Assembly (NCBI RefSeq): GCF_001434315.1
Contig: NZ_AZFE01000032.1
Coordinates: forward strand, 124,561 to 188,560
DNA: 64,000 nucleotides
Direction: 5' to 3'
Source: Paucilactobacillus oligofermentans DSM 15707 = LMG 22743
Lineage (GTDB): Bacteria > Bacillota > Bacilli > Lactobacillales > Lactobacillaceae
Shown here: one piece after another, positions 47,357-56,602 of the stretch
Layout of the letters: every line of letters begins with the position of its first letter
Numbering within the stretch: position 1 is the stretch's first letter
The notes under the pieces: generated by a model
What the model was told of the DNA's origin: nothing
Databases searched by the model: none
The model's input: the letters and a program-made list of their open reading frames with translations, nothing else
Position numbers and translations under genes: made by a program

Positions 47357-48964
47357 ATTTTAGAAAAGCAAAATATCGACAAGAAAATGTTTGTGCCGAC
47401 AGTGGCGCTGTTTATTTTGGTGTCAATTGGATTATTGCTTGGTGGATCAGGTTTAAAGGCAACGTTGAGTTCAGCAATGGATGTGATTACGACACATTTA
47501 AGTTGGGCTTACTTAGGGATTTATATTATTAATTTTGTGTTCTTTATATATATTGCATGTAGTCATTACGGTCGAATTAGATTGGGCCAAAAAGATGAAA
47601 AGCCAATGTATAGTAGTTTTAAATGGGGAAGCATGGTATTTGCTACTGCTATTGATGCTAGTATTTTAATGCTTAGCATGGTTGACCCAATTCGCTATGT
47701 CCAACAACCGTTGTTTGGTGCTAAAGCGATGTCGCCGGCTAATTATCAAAATGCTCACATGTTAGGTCAGTTTGATTGGGGACCAATGGCGTGGATGATG
47801 TTTGCTTCATCTGCCGTAATTATTTCGTATGTGATGTATGTTAAAAACGTTAAAGTGATGTGTGTTAGCGATGTTATTCCAATGTTAAAAGGTGATCAGA
47901 CATATAAAAAGATCTTACGAAAAATTGTTGATTTCTTGGTAGTTTTTGGAATTATGGGTGGAATCGGATCATCAGTCGGAATGGAAATTCCAGTATTATC
48001 AAAAATTATTGCGACGTTAACTAGCATTCCGGATACGATATTCTTAAAATTAGCTTTATTCGTAATCTTATTTACGATTTTCACGTTAACGATGTTTAAG
48101 GGAATTAAGGGTGGAATTGATCGCTTAAGTTCAGCCCATATCTGGACCGCAATTGGATTTTTATTGATTGTGTTATTAGTTGGCCCCACAATGTATATTC
48201 TAAAATCAGAAGGTCATAGTTTAGTACTGATGGTTACTCGGTTCATTACAATGAGTACCGGGACAGCTTCTGGAATGGGACATGCCGTTGATCCAGTTAA
48301 ATCAGAAACAATCTTTTATTGGGGATGGTGGTTAACCTTTATGCCATTTATGGGATTATTCATTGCTCGAATTTCACGCGGACGGACGATTCGTCAGGTG
48401 ATTTTGGGGATGTTGGGTTATGGAGCCTTAGGTTGTATGAGTTTCTACGCTATATTGGGTGGATATTCATTGTATTTACAACAAAGCGGTGCCGTTAACT
48501 TAATTCATATTTTGAATACGTATGGTCAGGCAGCGGCAATTGCAACTGTGATTTCAACTTTACCACTTAAGTACGTCATGTTAGTTATTTATGCGGTTTC
48601 TTGTTTCATTTTCTTGGCAACCACGATTTCTTCATCAGCATATATCGTGTCGTCATTTACTAGTACGAAGCTTAGACCATCACAACAACCTAGCTTGGTT
48701 AACCGACTAGTTTGGATGGTAATATTTATGCTATTTTCATTTGGGATTGTCTTCGTTGGTGGCTTTAAAACTATTCAGGCAATTTGTTCAATGGCAGGGT
48801 TCCCATTGATATTAGTTTCCTTGTTGTTAATTATTTCAACGTGGCAATATTTATCAAAAGACAAGTCCACTGAAAGTGCTAGTGATTCATTAGTAAAAGT
48901 AGGTAAAAAAGTGAAGAAGAATCTTCGTACTCAAGTCCATATGATGCATGAAAATATAAGATGA
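47357..48964 (+). CDS. BCCT-family transporter, probable ATT start
   Basis: The protein carries the betaine/carnitine/choline transporter signature YWGWWLTFMPFMGLFIARIS and about 12 membrane segments. The BCCT family imports glycine betaine, carnitine or choline as osmoprotectants, usually with Na+ or H+. The first ATG (47387) has no ribosome site, its AGGAGG being 38 bases away. An in-frame ATT at 47357 lies exactly 8 bases after AGGAGG and adds ten residues, mostly the charged EKQNIDKK, before the first helix, as in related proteins. I therefore give the ATT start (535 residues). A mutated start codon is the alternative. Confidence 0.8.
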   Translation: MLEKQNIDKKMFVPTVALFILVSIGLLLGGSGLKATLSSAMDVITTHLSWAYLGIYIINFVFFIYIACSHYGRIRLGQKDEKPMYSSFKWGSMVFATAIDASILMLSMVDPIRYVQQPLFGAKAMSPANYQNAHMLGQFDWGPMAWMMFASSAVIISYVMYVKNVKVMCVSDVIPMLKGDQTYKKILRKIVDFLVVFGIMGGIGSSVGMEIPVLSKIIATLTSIPDTIFLKLALFVILFTIFTLTMFKGIKGGIDRLSSAHIWTAIGFLLIVLLVGPTMYILKSEGHSLVLMVTRFITMSTGTASGMGHAVDPVKSETIFYWGWWLTFMPFMGLFIARISRGRTIRQVILGMLGYGALGCMSFYAILGGYSLYLQQSGAVNLIHILNTYGQAAAIATVISTLPLKYVMLVIYAVSCFIFLATTISSSAYIVSSFTSTKLRPSQQPSLVNRLVWMVIFMLFSFGIVFVGGFKTIQAICSMAGFPLILVSLLLIISTWQYLSKDKSTESASDSLVKVGKKVKKNLRTQVHMMHENIR

Positions 48965-49079
48965 AATTGAAAAAAATATTAAATGAAAACTCCTAAATTA
49001 ATTGCACTAGGACCTGTCAAGTTGACAGTTGAAATATTATAAATTTGAATATTTGTTACTAAATGGCTTCATTCCAGTA

Positions 49080-49524
49080 TTCATCTGGGGTGAAGCCATT
49101 TATTATTGCTGAACGATTTAGATGATTAAAATAATAAATTCCGTCTTCAACCAATTTGACTAATTCTTCGTATTTTTTTGCTAATGTATGTCGATCCATT
49201 CAACGCAACTTGAAATCATACCACTATTGTTAAATTGGCGAGTTGTCATACGGAGTTCCAGGACGTGACATGCTTCTCGTTACGTTGTGTCTTGCTAGAT
49301 AGTTATTAATACGCCGATCCTCGTTCTGTATGCACGATTGGGTGAACATTGCCCGCTTTATTGAATGCACGTTGAAAAACTTGTATTTCAGCTGCACTAG
49401 TCTCTGTTTCACTTAGACTGTAAGATATGAACTTCCGACCGTATAAATCTAAAATACCACTCAATCTCATTTTATATTCACCATTCATACCGTATGTTAT
49501 CTCGGTTGAGTTGGATAACCACAC
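49080..49524 (-). pseudogene. IS3 OrfB (DDE transposase) remnant
   Basis: The minus strand encodes pieces of an integrase-type transposase: WLSNSTEITYG, GILDLYGRKFISYSL, VHTERGSAY, SRPGTPYDNSP, and after a frameshift and deletion KKYEELVKLVEDGIYYFNHL. Compared with the usual family sequence, the first catalytic Asp reads Asn, the second reads Glu, and the region with the final Glu is deleted. The N-terminal third is also missing. It cannot be functional. Confidence 0.85.
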
Positions 49525-50201
49525 CTCGTTTGGCCATCTGACATCAAATTTTTGATTAACGTCTTATCTTCTTTGTTTTTTAACCCCTTGCGCTGAAGTT
49601 CCTGAAATTTTTTTATGAATGCTTCCATGGCGTTCTTTTCTTCAAGTTCCGTTTCTAATTGTTTAATTTTTAAATTATCTTTGTCTAGTTCTGATAATTC
49701 TTTTTCAGGTTTACGATGCCCTCGATTATCAACAAGTGCTTCGTATCCATTTTCTTTGGCTTTCAATACCCATAAAAGCACTTGTTGATAGGTAACTTCA
49801 AAGTGTTCAGCCGCTTCAGAATATTTATGCTTACTAACTGTCACGTATTCCACAATTTTAATTCGTTCTTCCAAAGTTTTTTTTCGTCGCATATTGGGAA
49901 TCTTCTTTCTAAACGGCGAAGCCGTTAATGTTTTATCCCTATTATACAATGAAACCCAATTTCAAATTTGAGTCTTACTTCCTAGGCCAAACTTAATTGC
50001 GAGTTCTTGTAAAGTTCCTTCGCCATTTAAATATGCTGTTACCACTTCAAGCTTAAATTCCTCTGAATAATGATTATTATGTTTTGCTTCCGCTAATTCA
50101 GAAATTCCTCCACATTTATATTTATCTCGCCAATTTAGTATAGTTGCGAAATCAACTGAATATCTTATTGAAGCTGAATTGACAGTTTTCTTTAGGTCCA
50201 T
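49497..50201 (-). pseudogene. IS3 OrfA remnant, frameshifted
   Basis: Two pieces are seen. The right one (49962-50201) contains a helix-turn-helix, HYSEEFKLEVVTAYLNGEG. The left one (49497-49949) contains EERIKIVEYVTVSKHKYSEA with FEVTYQQVLLWVLKAKENGY and a coiled-coil Leu zipper (LKIKQLETELEEKNAMEAFI). They are in different frames and the link between them is broken, so the OrfA product is truncated. Confidence 0.85.
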
Positions 50202-50492
50202 TATTTCTTGAATAATTTTAAGTTTTTCAATTGATGTATATTTTTATCTGGACACAAAAATCTCTCCATGGATATCAGATGAATTTATAATATTTCATCT
50301 GACAACCCTAGAGGAATTATCGCAAATTTAGGAGCTTTTTTAATTTTATTATTGTACAAGCTAAATATTTGAATATCCATGAATTGATTTTAATTGTGAA
50401 AAAAATATCTAATCATGTTATATATAATATGTAAATAAATTGTTTATTAAGTTTAATAAGATTAATTTTTAGATTAAATATGTTTAACAGTA

Positions 50493-50523
50493 GGCTTTAA
50501 AAGCCATAAGTAAAAGCTATAAG
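50493..50523 (+). promoter_or_regulatory. Candidate operator: 13 bp direct repeats upstream of fumC
   Basis: AAAAGCCATAAG (50499-50510) and AAAAGCTATAAG (50512-50523) are tandem copies with a 13-base period. The first overlaps the palindrome GGCTTTAAAAGCC (50493-50505). They end 12 bases upstream of the -35 element, where an activator would bind. Confidence 0.4.
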
Positions 50524-50534
50524 GTAACTATTGT

Positions 50535-50564
50535 TTGACTATATATGATTGTGAATTGTATCAT
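50535..50564 (+). promoter_or_regulatory. Promoter of the fumC-frdA operon
   Basis: TTGACT and TATCAT are spaced by 18 bases. The -10 overlaps TGTATCA (50557-50563), which has its reverse complement TGATACA at 50594-50600, a possible repressor site pair. Confidence 0.55.
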
Positions 50565-50627
50565 TAACTCTTGAAATATTAGTTTTATATATTTGATACA
50601 TTACTAACTAATTAGGAGGAAAAAAAC

Positions 50628-52010
50628 ATGACAGAATTTCGCGTAGAAGAGGACACTTTAGGTTCAGTTGAAATACCATTCAATGCTTTATGGGGTGCAC
50701 AAACGGAACGAAGTAGAAATAATTTTTCAACAGGATCAAAAATGCCATTAGAAATAATTAAGGCGTTATTACAGATAAAAAAAGCTGCTGCTCAAGCTAA
50801 TAAAACTGAAAAAGTTATGTTAACTGAAAAAGCTGATTTAATTATCGAATCAATTGATAGTCTATTAGCATTGTCGGATGATGAATTACGAAAAGATTTT
50901 CCTTTAGTTATTTACCAAACGGGTTCTGGGACACAAACAAATATGAACACAAATGAAGTAGTTGCTCATATGGCTTATAAGATAAATCCTAATATTACAA
51001 TTCTACCTAACGATGATGTTAATCAAGGGCAGAGTTCAAATGATATTTTCCCAACTGCTATGAATATCACAGCTGCAGTTGCAATCAAAAATTTAGAAAA
51101 AGCAACACAACATTTAATTGAAGAATTGGATAAAAAACAGAAAAAGTATTGGAATACTGTAAAAATTGGTCGAACTCATTTGCAAGATGCGGTTCCACTA
51201 ACTTTTGGACAAGAAGTTAGTGGATGGAAGAGTGCATTGGAGCATGATTTAGAATATTTGAATAAATTAACTCCAACGCTTTATGAATTAGCTATGGGTG
51301 GAACGGCTGTAGGTACAGGATTAAATGCGGCCCCACATTTTTCTAAGATAATTGCTGAAAAGATGAGTGATGTTTATGAAATTAAATTTACATCAGAATC
51401 TAATAAATTTTATGGATTATCACATCATTCAGGGTTAAATGTTGTGCACGGTGCAATGAAAACTTTGGCAAGTGATTTAATGAAGATTGCAAATGATGTA
51501 CGTTTCTTAGGAAGTGGACCACGTTCTGGATATGGAGAATTAAATTTACCAGCAAATGAGCCCGGTTCTTCTATCATGCCAGGGAAAGTTAATCCAACAC
51601 AAGCAGAAGCAATTACTATGGCTGCTACAAGAGTTATGGGGAATGATGTAGTAATTGATATAGCTTCAAGTCAAGGAAACTTTGAAATGAACGTATATAA
51701 GCCAGTATTAATAAGTGCATTTTTAGAATCAGCTGATTTATTGGCAGGTACGGAAATGGGATTTGCAAATCTTATGATTGCTGGCCTATCTGTTAACGCG
51801 GAGCGAATGAATGAATTAGTAGATAATTCATTGATGACAGTAACTGCACTTTCTCCTCACATTGGATATCATGAAAGTGCAGAAATTGCTCAATTAGCTT
51901 TAAAAGATGGTTCAACCTTAAAAGAAGCTGCATTGAAGTCTGGGCAAGTAACTTCTGAACAGTTTGATGAATGGGTTATTCCAATCAATATGACAAATAA
52001 TGATAAATAA
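50628..52010 (+). CDS. fumC: Class II fumarate hydratase (complete copy)
   Basis: The enzyme interconverts L-malate and fumarate. The 460-residue protein has the fumarase/aspartase signature GSSIMPGKVNPTQ and the substrate-site stretches GSGTQTNMNTNEV and GRTHLQDAVPLTFGQE. TTAGGAGG lies before the ATG. It heads an operon containing a fumarate reductase flavoprotein and a dicarboxylate transporter, so it probably works in the malate-to-fumarate direction here. It is a paralogue of the fragment at the start of the window. Confidence 0.96.
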   Translation: MTEFRVEEDTLGSVEIPFNALWGAQTERSRNNFSTGSKMPLEIIKALLQIKKAAAQANKTEKVMLTEKADLIIESIDSLLALSDDELRKDFPLVIYQTGSGTQTNMNTNEVVAHMAYKINPNITILPNDDVNQGQSSNDIFPTAMNITAAVAIKNLEKATQHLIEELDKKQKKYWNTVKIGRTHLQDAVPLTFGQEVSGWKSALEHDLEYLNKLTPTLYELAMGGTAVGTGLNAAPHFSKIIAEKMSDVYEIKFTSESNKFYGLSHHSGLNVVHGAMKTLASDLMKIANDVRFLGSGPRSGYGELNLPANEPGSSIMPGKVNPTQAEAITMAATRVMGNDVVIDIASSQGNFEMNVYKPVLISAFLESADLLAGTEMGFANLMIAGLSVNAERMNELVDNSLMTVTALSPHIGYHESAEIAQLALKDGSTLKEAALKSGQVTSEQFDEWVIPINMTNNDK

Positions 52011-52036
52011 TTATTGAATTATATGGAGTGAAAAAC

Positions 52037-52120
52037 ATGGAAATATTAATTTTATTAGCCCTATTTTTAAGTGGTTTAATAATTGGATCATTTTTACTTT
52101 GGATTCAAAAAGCAGATTAG
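52037..52120 (+). CDS. 27-residue single-helix membrane peptide
   Basis: Between fumC and frdA an ORF starting at ATG 52037 encodes a peptide of one hydrophobic helix (ILILLALFLSGLIIGSFLLW) with a short polar tail IQKAD. TATGGAGTG lies 7 bases upstream, a proper ribosome site, and the spacing to both neighbours (26 and 38 bases) is operon-like. No family is recognised. It may tether or stabilise the fumarate reductase or the transporter at the membrane; that role is inference. Confidence 0.7.
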   Translation: MEILILLALFLSGLIIGSFLLWIQKAD

Positions 52121-52158
52121 CAGATAAACATTTTATATCATAAATTAAGGAGTTAATT

Positions 52159-53550
52159 ATGGCAGAAAAATTTAAGTTTGCTCCAAGAGATGTCAGTGAA
52201 CTAAAAAATGAATATGATTTGATAATTATAGGATCCGGTGCAGCGGGATTGACGAGTGCTATACAGGCTAAAGAGTTAGGTTTAAAGCCTATTATTTTAG
52301 AAAAAATGGATAAATTAGGCGGTAATTCTACAAGAGCTTCTTCAGGAATGAATGCAGCTGAAACGTTGGTGCAACTTAAACATAATGTGGTAGATTCATT
52401 TGATGATTTTTATGAAGAAACTTATGTTGGGGGTGGAAAATTAAACAATACAGAGTTACTTAGATATTTTTCTAATCATGCTGCTTCATCAGTTGAATGG
52501 TTAGCAGATCATAAAATTTTTTTAGAGGATATTACAATTACTGGTGGAATGAGTAAAATGAGAACACATAGGCCAGCTTCTATGGCGCCTATTGGTGCAT
52601 TCTTAGTTACTGAACTTTTAAAACAAATTAAATTATTAGATATTCCATTATTTGCTGGTGTAAATGTTAAGGAACTGTTGTTGGATACAGAACAAAAAAT
52701 CTGTGGAATGAAAGTTGTTGCCAATGGTGCTCCAAAAAAAATTATAACTAAAGCTATCATTTTGGCAACAGGAGGTTTTGGTGCTAATCAGGATATGCTT
52801 GTTAAGTACCGACCAGATCTTAAAGGATATAAAACAACTAATCAACCAGGTGCAACTGGCGATGGAATTAAATTGGCACAAAAGGTTGGAGCTAAAGTTG
52901 TTGACATGGACCAAATACAAATTCATCCCACGGTACAGCAAGATAACGATCATGCATATTTGATAGGTGAAGCTGTTAGAGGCGAGGGAGCAATCTTAGT
53001 TAATAAGGCTGGAAAAAGATTCGTAAATGAATTAGATACACGAAAGGTTGTATCTAATTCAATTGATGAATTAGATGAAGGTGGGGCATATTTAATTTTT
53101 GATAAATCAATTCGAGATAGGGTTAAAGCAGTTGAATTTTATGCATCAATTGGATTAGTTAAAACAGAAGATAGTTTGGGAAAATTGGCACTTGAAAATG
53201 AGTTAGATGAAAGGTCACTAGTTACAACTATTGAAGAATGGAATAAATCAGTAGAAACACATAATGATTTTAAATTTGGACGAAAAACAGGAATGGATCG
53301 TTCGATTAAAGAGGAACCTTATAATCTTATTCATATAGCGCCAGCAGTTCACTATACAATGGGTGGAGTTGGAATTAATTCAAAAACTGAAGTTCTAACA
53401 GATAATAATTCAGTTATTGCAGGCTTATATGCATGTGGAGAAATTGTTGGAGGACTTCATGGTAATAATAGAATTGGTGGAAACTCAATTGCAGAAACTG
53501 TAATTTTTGGTCGTCAATCGGGTCAACAAGTATTTAATTATTTACGGTAA
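52159..53550 (+). CDS. frdA: Fumarate reductase flavoprotein subunit (soluble FrdA type)
   Basis: The 463-residue protein has the FAD_binding_2 fold of the flavocytochrome c family: FAD site LIIIGSGAAGLTSAIQ (about residues 21-36), GGNSTRASSGMNAAET, active-site candidates in MRTHRP, IHPTVQ, RGEGAILVN and HYTMGGVGI, and the C-terminal YACGEIVGGLHG with NNRIGGNSIAE. There is no signal peptide, heme motif or FMN_bind domain, so it is a cytoplasmic catalytic subunit needing an external electron donor. The flavin reductases and ApbE downstream could provide it. AAGGAG precedes the ATG. Confidence 0.9.
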   Translation: MAEKFKFAPRDVSELKNEYDLIIIGSGAAGLTSAIQAKELGLKPIILEKMDKLGGNSTRASSGMNAAETLVQLKHNVVDSFDDFYEETYVGGGKLNNTELLRYFSNHAASSVEWLADHKIFLEDITITGGMSKMRTHRPASMAPIGAFLVTELLKQIKLLDIPLFAGVNVKELLLDTEQKICGMKVVANGAPKKIITKAIILATGGFGANQDMLVKYRPDLKGYKTTNQPGATGDGIKLAQKVGAKVVDMDQIQIHPTVQQDNDHAYLIGEAVRGEGAILVNKAGKRFVNELDTRKVVSNSIDELDEGGAYLIFDKSIRDRVKAVEFYASIGLVKTEDSLGKLALENELDERSLVTTIEEWNKSVETHNDFKFGRKTGMDRSIKEEPYNLIHIAPAVHYTMGGVGINSKTEVLTDNNSVIAGLYACGEIVGGLHGNNRIGGNSIAETVIFGRQSGQQVFNYLR

Positions 53551-53582
53551 TAATTTTTGTAATATTAGAAAGAGGTAAGACA

Positions 53583-55001
53583 ATGAGCTTGGAAAAAATA
53601 AATTACAAAAAATTTATAGCTCCTTTATTTGTTGGCTTAATTATTTGGCTGGCGTCACCAATTAAGCCTGTAAGTGTTTCTATGGCAGCTTGGCATATGT
53701 TTGCAATTTTTGTAGCTACAATTATTGGATGTATTACACAACCATTACCAATAGGTGGTGTTGCTATTATTGGATTTACAATTACTGTTTTAACGGGAGT
53801 TGTACCGATTGATACCGCTATTACCGGTTTTGGGAATGGAAGTATCTGGTTAATTGTAATGGCTTTCTTTATTTCACGAGGATTTATTAAAACCGGATTA
53901 GGTCGTAGAATTGCTTTACAATTTGTGAAAATGTTTGGTAAAAAAACTTTAGGATTAGCATATTCATTAATTGGGGTAGATTTAATCCTAGCACCAGCTA
54001 CGCCAAGTAATACAGCGCGTGCTGGTGGAATTATGTATCCAATTATTAATTCACTGGCTTCATCTTTTGGTTCATCGCCAAAAGACGGAACAGAGCGAAA
54101 AATTGGTTCATTTCTTGTATTTGCTGAATTTCAAGGTAATATTATTACTGCAGCAATGTTTTTAACAGCTATGGCTGGTAATCCTTTGGCTCAATCATTG
54201 GCAAAACCACTAGGAATTCATATAACTTGGATGGGGTGGTTTCTTTCAGCTTTAGTTCCAGGATTGATTTCCTTGATCTTAGTTCCATTTATTATTTACA
54301 AGTTATATCCACCAGAAATAAAAGAAACACCCAATGCAAAGCAATGGTCTGAAGATCAATTAAAAGAAATGGGTCCCATGGCAAAATCAGAAAAAGCGAT
54401 GTCAGCAGTATTTGTTATTGCTTTGTTACTTTGGATTTGTGGAGGTATTATTGGTGTTGATGCAACTGTAACGGCCTTTATTGCTTTGACATTATTATTG
54501 TTACTTGGCGTTTTATCATGGAGTGATGTAACCCATGAGACTGGCGCTTGGAATACATTAACGTGGTTTTCTGTACTAGTTATGATGGCAACCCAATTGA
54601 ATACACTTGGATTCATTCCTTGGTTGAGTAAATTAATTGCTTCAAGTATGAATGGATTAAATTGGGTAATTGCACTAATTATTATTATTTTGGCATATTT
54701 CTATAGTCATTACTTGTTTGCTAGTGCTACTGCTCATGTTAGTGCAATGTATGGTGCATTACTTGCAGTTGCTATATCAGCTGGAGTTCCAGGAATGTTG
54801 GCAGCATTAATGTTAGGATTCTTTGGTAATTTATTTGCCTCAACTACTCATTATGCAAACGGACCAGCTCCAATTTTGTATGGTGCTGGATATGTTAGCC
54901 AAAGTAAGTGGTGGTCTTTGAATGCAATTTTAGGTGTATTTTATCTAGTTGTTTGGATTGGTATTGGCTCAGTTTGGATGAAATTTATTGGAATGTGGTA
55001 A
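53583..55001 (+). CDS. DASS-family anion:Na+ or dicarboxylate antiporter
   Basis: This 472-residue protein has about 12 hydrophobic segments and DASS/CitT features: GFGNGSIWLIVMAFFISRGF, ATPSNTARAGGIMYPI (the SNT-type substrate loop) and FASTTHYANGPAPILYGAGY near the C terminus. The family exchanges or symports citrate, malate, fumarate, succinate or 2-oxoglutarate. Its place after frdA suggests malate or fumarate uptake with succinate export. AAAGAGG precedes the ATG. Confidence 0.9.
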   Translation: MSLEKINYKKFIAPLFVGLIIWLASPIKPVSVSMAAWHMFAIFVATIIGCITQPLPIGGVAIIGFTITVLTGVVPIDTAITGFGNGSIWLIVMAFFISRGFIKTGLGRRIALQFVKMFGKKTLGLAYSLIGVDLILAPATPSNTARAGGIMYPIINSLASSFGSSPKDGTERKIGSFLVFAEFQGNIITAAMFLTAMAGNPLAQSLAKPLGIHITWMGWFLSALVPGLISLILVPFIIYKLYPPEIKETPNAKQWSEDQLKEMGPMAKSEKAMSAVFVIALLLWICGGIIGVDATVTAFIALTLLLLLGVLSWSDVTHETGAWNTLTWFSVLVMMATQLNTLGFIPWLSKLIASSMNGLNWVIALIIIILAYFYSHYLFASATAHVSAMYGALLAVAISAGVPGMLAALMLGFFGNLFASTTHYANGPAPILYGAGYVSQSKWWSLNAILGVFYLVVWIGIGSVWMKFIGMW

Positions 55002-55059
55002 TATTTTTTGAGGTAATAAACGCTTTGAAATTACCTGTTAATTTAATAGGAGGTAGTTT

Positions 55060-55941
55060 ATGAATACAAAAGATTTAGAATATTTTATTGCATTGGCAAA
55101 GTATAAAAATTATACAAGAGTTGCAAAACAATTTTCAGTTTCTCAACCATCAGTTACGCAGGCTATACATCGATTAGAAAAAGAATTTGATACACATTTA
55201 GTTCATCAAGATAGGGCACACCAGACAACTCTTATAACAAGAGAAGGATTACTACTTAAAAAGAATGCGGCGTTAATTGATCAATATATTCTGTTGGCAC
55301 ATAGAGAAATTGATAACGCTAAAATTAAAAATATTAGATTTGGACTTCCCCCAATTATTGGAATGTTATATTTTTCAAAAATTGCAGGTAAGTTATTAAA
55401 AAATGGAATGTTAAATTCAACAGACATTGTTGAGTCTGGATCTGATGAATTATTGAAACAGTTAAAGAATGGTGAAATTGATATTGCGTTATTAGGCTCA
55501 GTTCATCCAATTGAATTGAATGAAATTGATGCAATTCATCTTGGGGAACGACCATTTGTAATTGTTACGAGTAAATATAATTCACTTGCAAAATTAAATA
55601 CTGTAAGTTTTAAAGATTTAGGTGCAAAAAAATTCATCAGTTTATCGGGACGCTATGTACATCCAGTAGCGTTTAAAGCGTATTGTGAATATGCAAATAT
55701 TAATCCTAATATAGTTTATGAAACTGCCGACATTAGTTGGGCTAAAAGTTTAGTTAAAGAAGATATTGGGATTAGCATGATAGTTGAAGATGCTATTCAA
55801 AGACAAGACGATATTCACGTTATTAAAATATCTGATCAAGTACCAGTGTGTTTTAATATTTCAGTTGCAATAAGAAAAGATTATATACTTAGTGATTTTG
55901 AAACAGAATTTTTAGATGTTTTAAAAGATATGACAATTTAG
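55060..55941 (+). CDS. LysR-family transcriptional regulator
   Basis: This 293-residue protein has the LysR N-terminal helix-turn-helix (LEYFIALAKYKNYTRVAKQF with SVSQPSVTQAIHRLEKEF) and an effector-binding domain from about residue 90. It is encoded inside the operon and not divergently. The ligand may be a dicarboxylate of the pathway. The direct repeats and inverted repeat in front of fumC are plausible sites. AGGAGGT precedes the ATG. Confidence 0.9.
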   Translation: MNTKDLEYFIALAKYKNYTRVAKQFSVSQPSVTQAIHRLEKEFDTHLVHQDRAHQTTLITREGLLLKKNAALIDQYILLAHREIDNAKIKNIRFGLPPIIGMLYFSKIAGKLLKNGMLNSTDIVESGSDELLKQLKNGEIDIALLGSVHPIELNEIDAIHLGERPFVIVTSKYNSLAKLNTVSFKDLGAKKFISLSGRYVHPVAFKAYCEYANINPNIVYETADISWAKSLVKEDIGISMIVEDAIQRQDDIHVIKISDQVPVCFNISVAIRKDYILSDFETEFLDVLKDMTI

Positions 55942-55969
55942 TAAAAAATTACAAGTGAGGACAATGATT

Positions 55970-56602
55970 ATGAAAAAGCTTATCGGTATTGTTGGTTCTA
56001 ATTCTAAAAAATCAACAAATCGTCAACTTTTAAAATATATGAAAAAAAGATATTCAGAAATTGATGAAATTGAATTAGTTGAAGTTTCTGGATTACCAAT
56101 TTTTGTTAAAACTGAAGATATGGAAATTCCAATGCAAGCAGAAAGAATGTTAGAAAAGATTAAAAAAGCTGATGGTGTTATTGTTGCTACTCCAGAGTAC
56201 GATCACTCAATTCCTGCAATTTTATCTAGTGCATTAGCATGGCTTTCTTATGGAGTTCATCCATTTTTAGATAAACCAGTTATGATTACAGGCGCATCAT
56301 TTGGTAATTTAGGTGCTTCTCGAGCACAAGCACAATTACGACAAATTCTTGATTCTCCGGAAATAAAAGCACGTGTTATGCCAAGTTCAGAATTCTTACT
56401 TTCTAATTCCTTGAAAGCCTTTAATAATAATGGATTTTTAACTGATACCCAACAAGTAAAATGGTTAGACTCTTTAGTTGCCGATTTTAATGAATTTATT
56501 AATATTTCAACTCAATTAACAAATACACACAAGGATGATGAAACCAATTTAAACGATTTCTCAGGGGATGAGGGAGCTAATAATAAGGAGGTAATTAATT
56601 GA
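55970..56602 (+). CDS. NAD(P)H-dependent FMN reductase family protein
   Basis: This 210-residue flavodoxin-like protein has LIGIVGSNSKKSTNRQLLKY (phosphate loop), ATPEYDHSIPAILSSALAWL (flavin contact) and GASFGNLGASRAQAQLRQIL. The acidic C-terminal tail (DDETNLNDFSGDEGANN) lacks a flavinylation motif. The ATG at 55970 has GTGAGG 9-10 bases upstream; two earlier in-frame starts are badly spaced. Its last bases overlap the next gene, whose product repeats the same domain. The two are probably partners or successive duplicates. Confidence 0.88.
   Translation: MKKLIGIVGSNSKKSTNRQLLKYMKKRYSEIDEIELVEVSGLPIFVKTEDMEIPMQAERMLEKIKKADGVIVATPEYDHSIPAILSSALAWLSYGVHPFLDKPVMITGASFGNLGASRAQAQLRQILDSPEIKARVMPSSEFLLSNSLKAFNNNGFLTDTQQVKWLDSLVADFNEFINISTQLTNTHKDDETNLNDFSGDEGANNKEVIN

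Larger units (their letters stand above)
49010..50310 (-). mobile_element. Decayed IS3-family (IS150/IS1223-like) insertion sequence, copy 1
   Basis: The ends carry an imperfect inverted repeat: TTGACAGTTGAAATATTATA onward at 49022-49045 and its complement at 50282-50305, 22 of 24 bases matching. On the minus strand lie fragments of OrfA and OrfB in different frames. Boundaries are approximate; the left end shares TAGGACNTGTCAAG with the remnant at 59.43 kb, so the true terminus lies at or left of 49010. The element is about 1.3 kb and inactive. Confidence 0.85.

Noticed and set aside
52159-53550. GAT in FrdA (QPGATGDG) as a flavinylation site
   Set aside because: This belongs to the conserved FAD-domain sequence of the family and lacks the preceding Asp and Ser/Thr of the ApbE motif.
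55970-56602. Flavinylation motif in the first FMN reductase
   Set aside because: The tail contains SGDEGAN but not the Dxx(S/T)GA(S/T) pattern; only the second reductase carries it.
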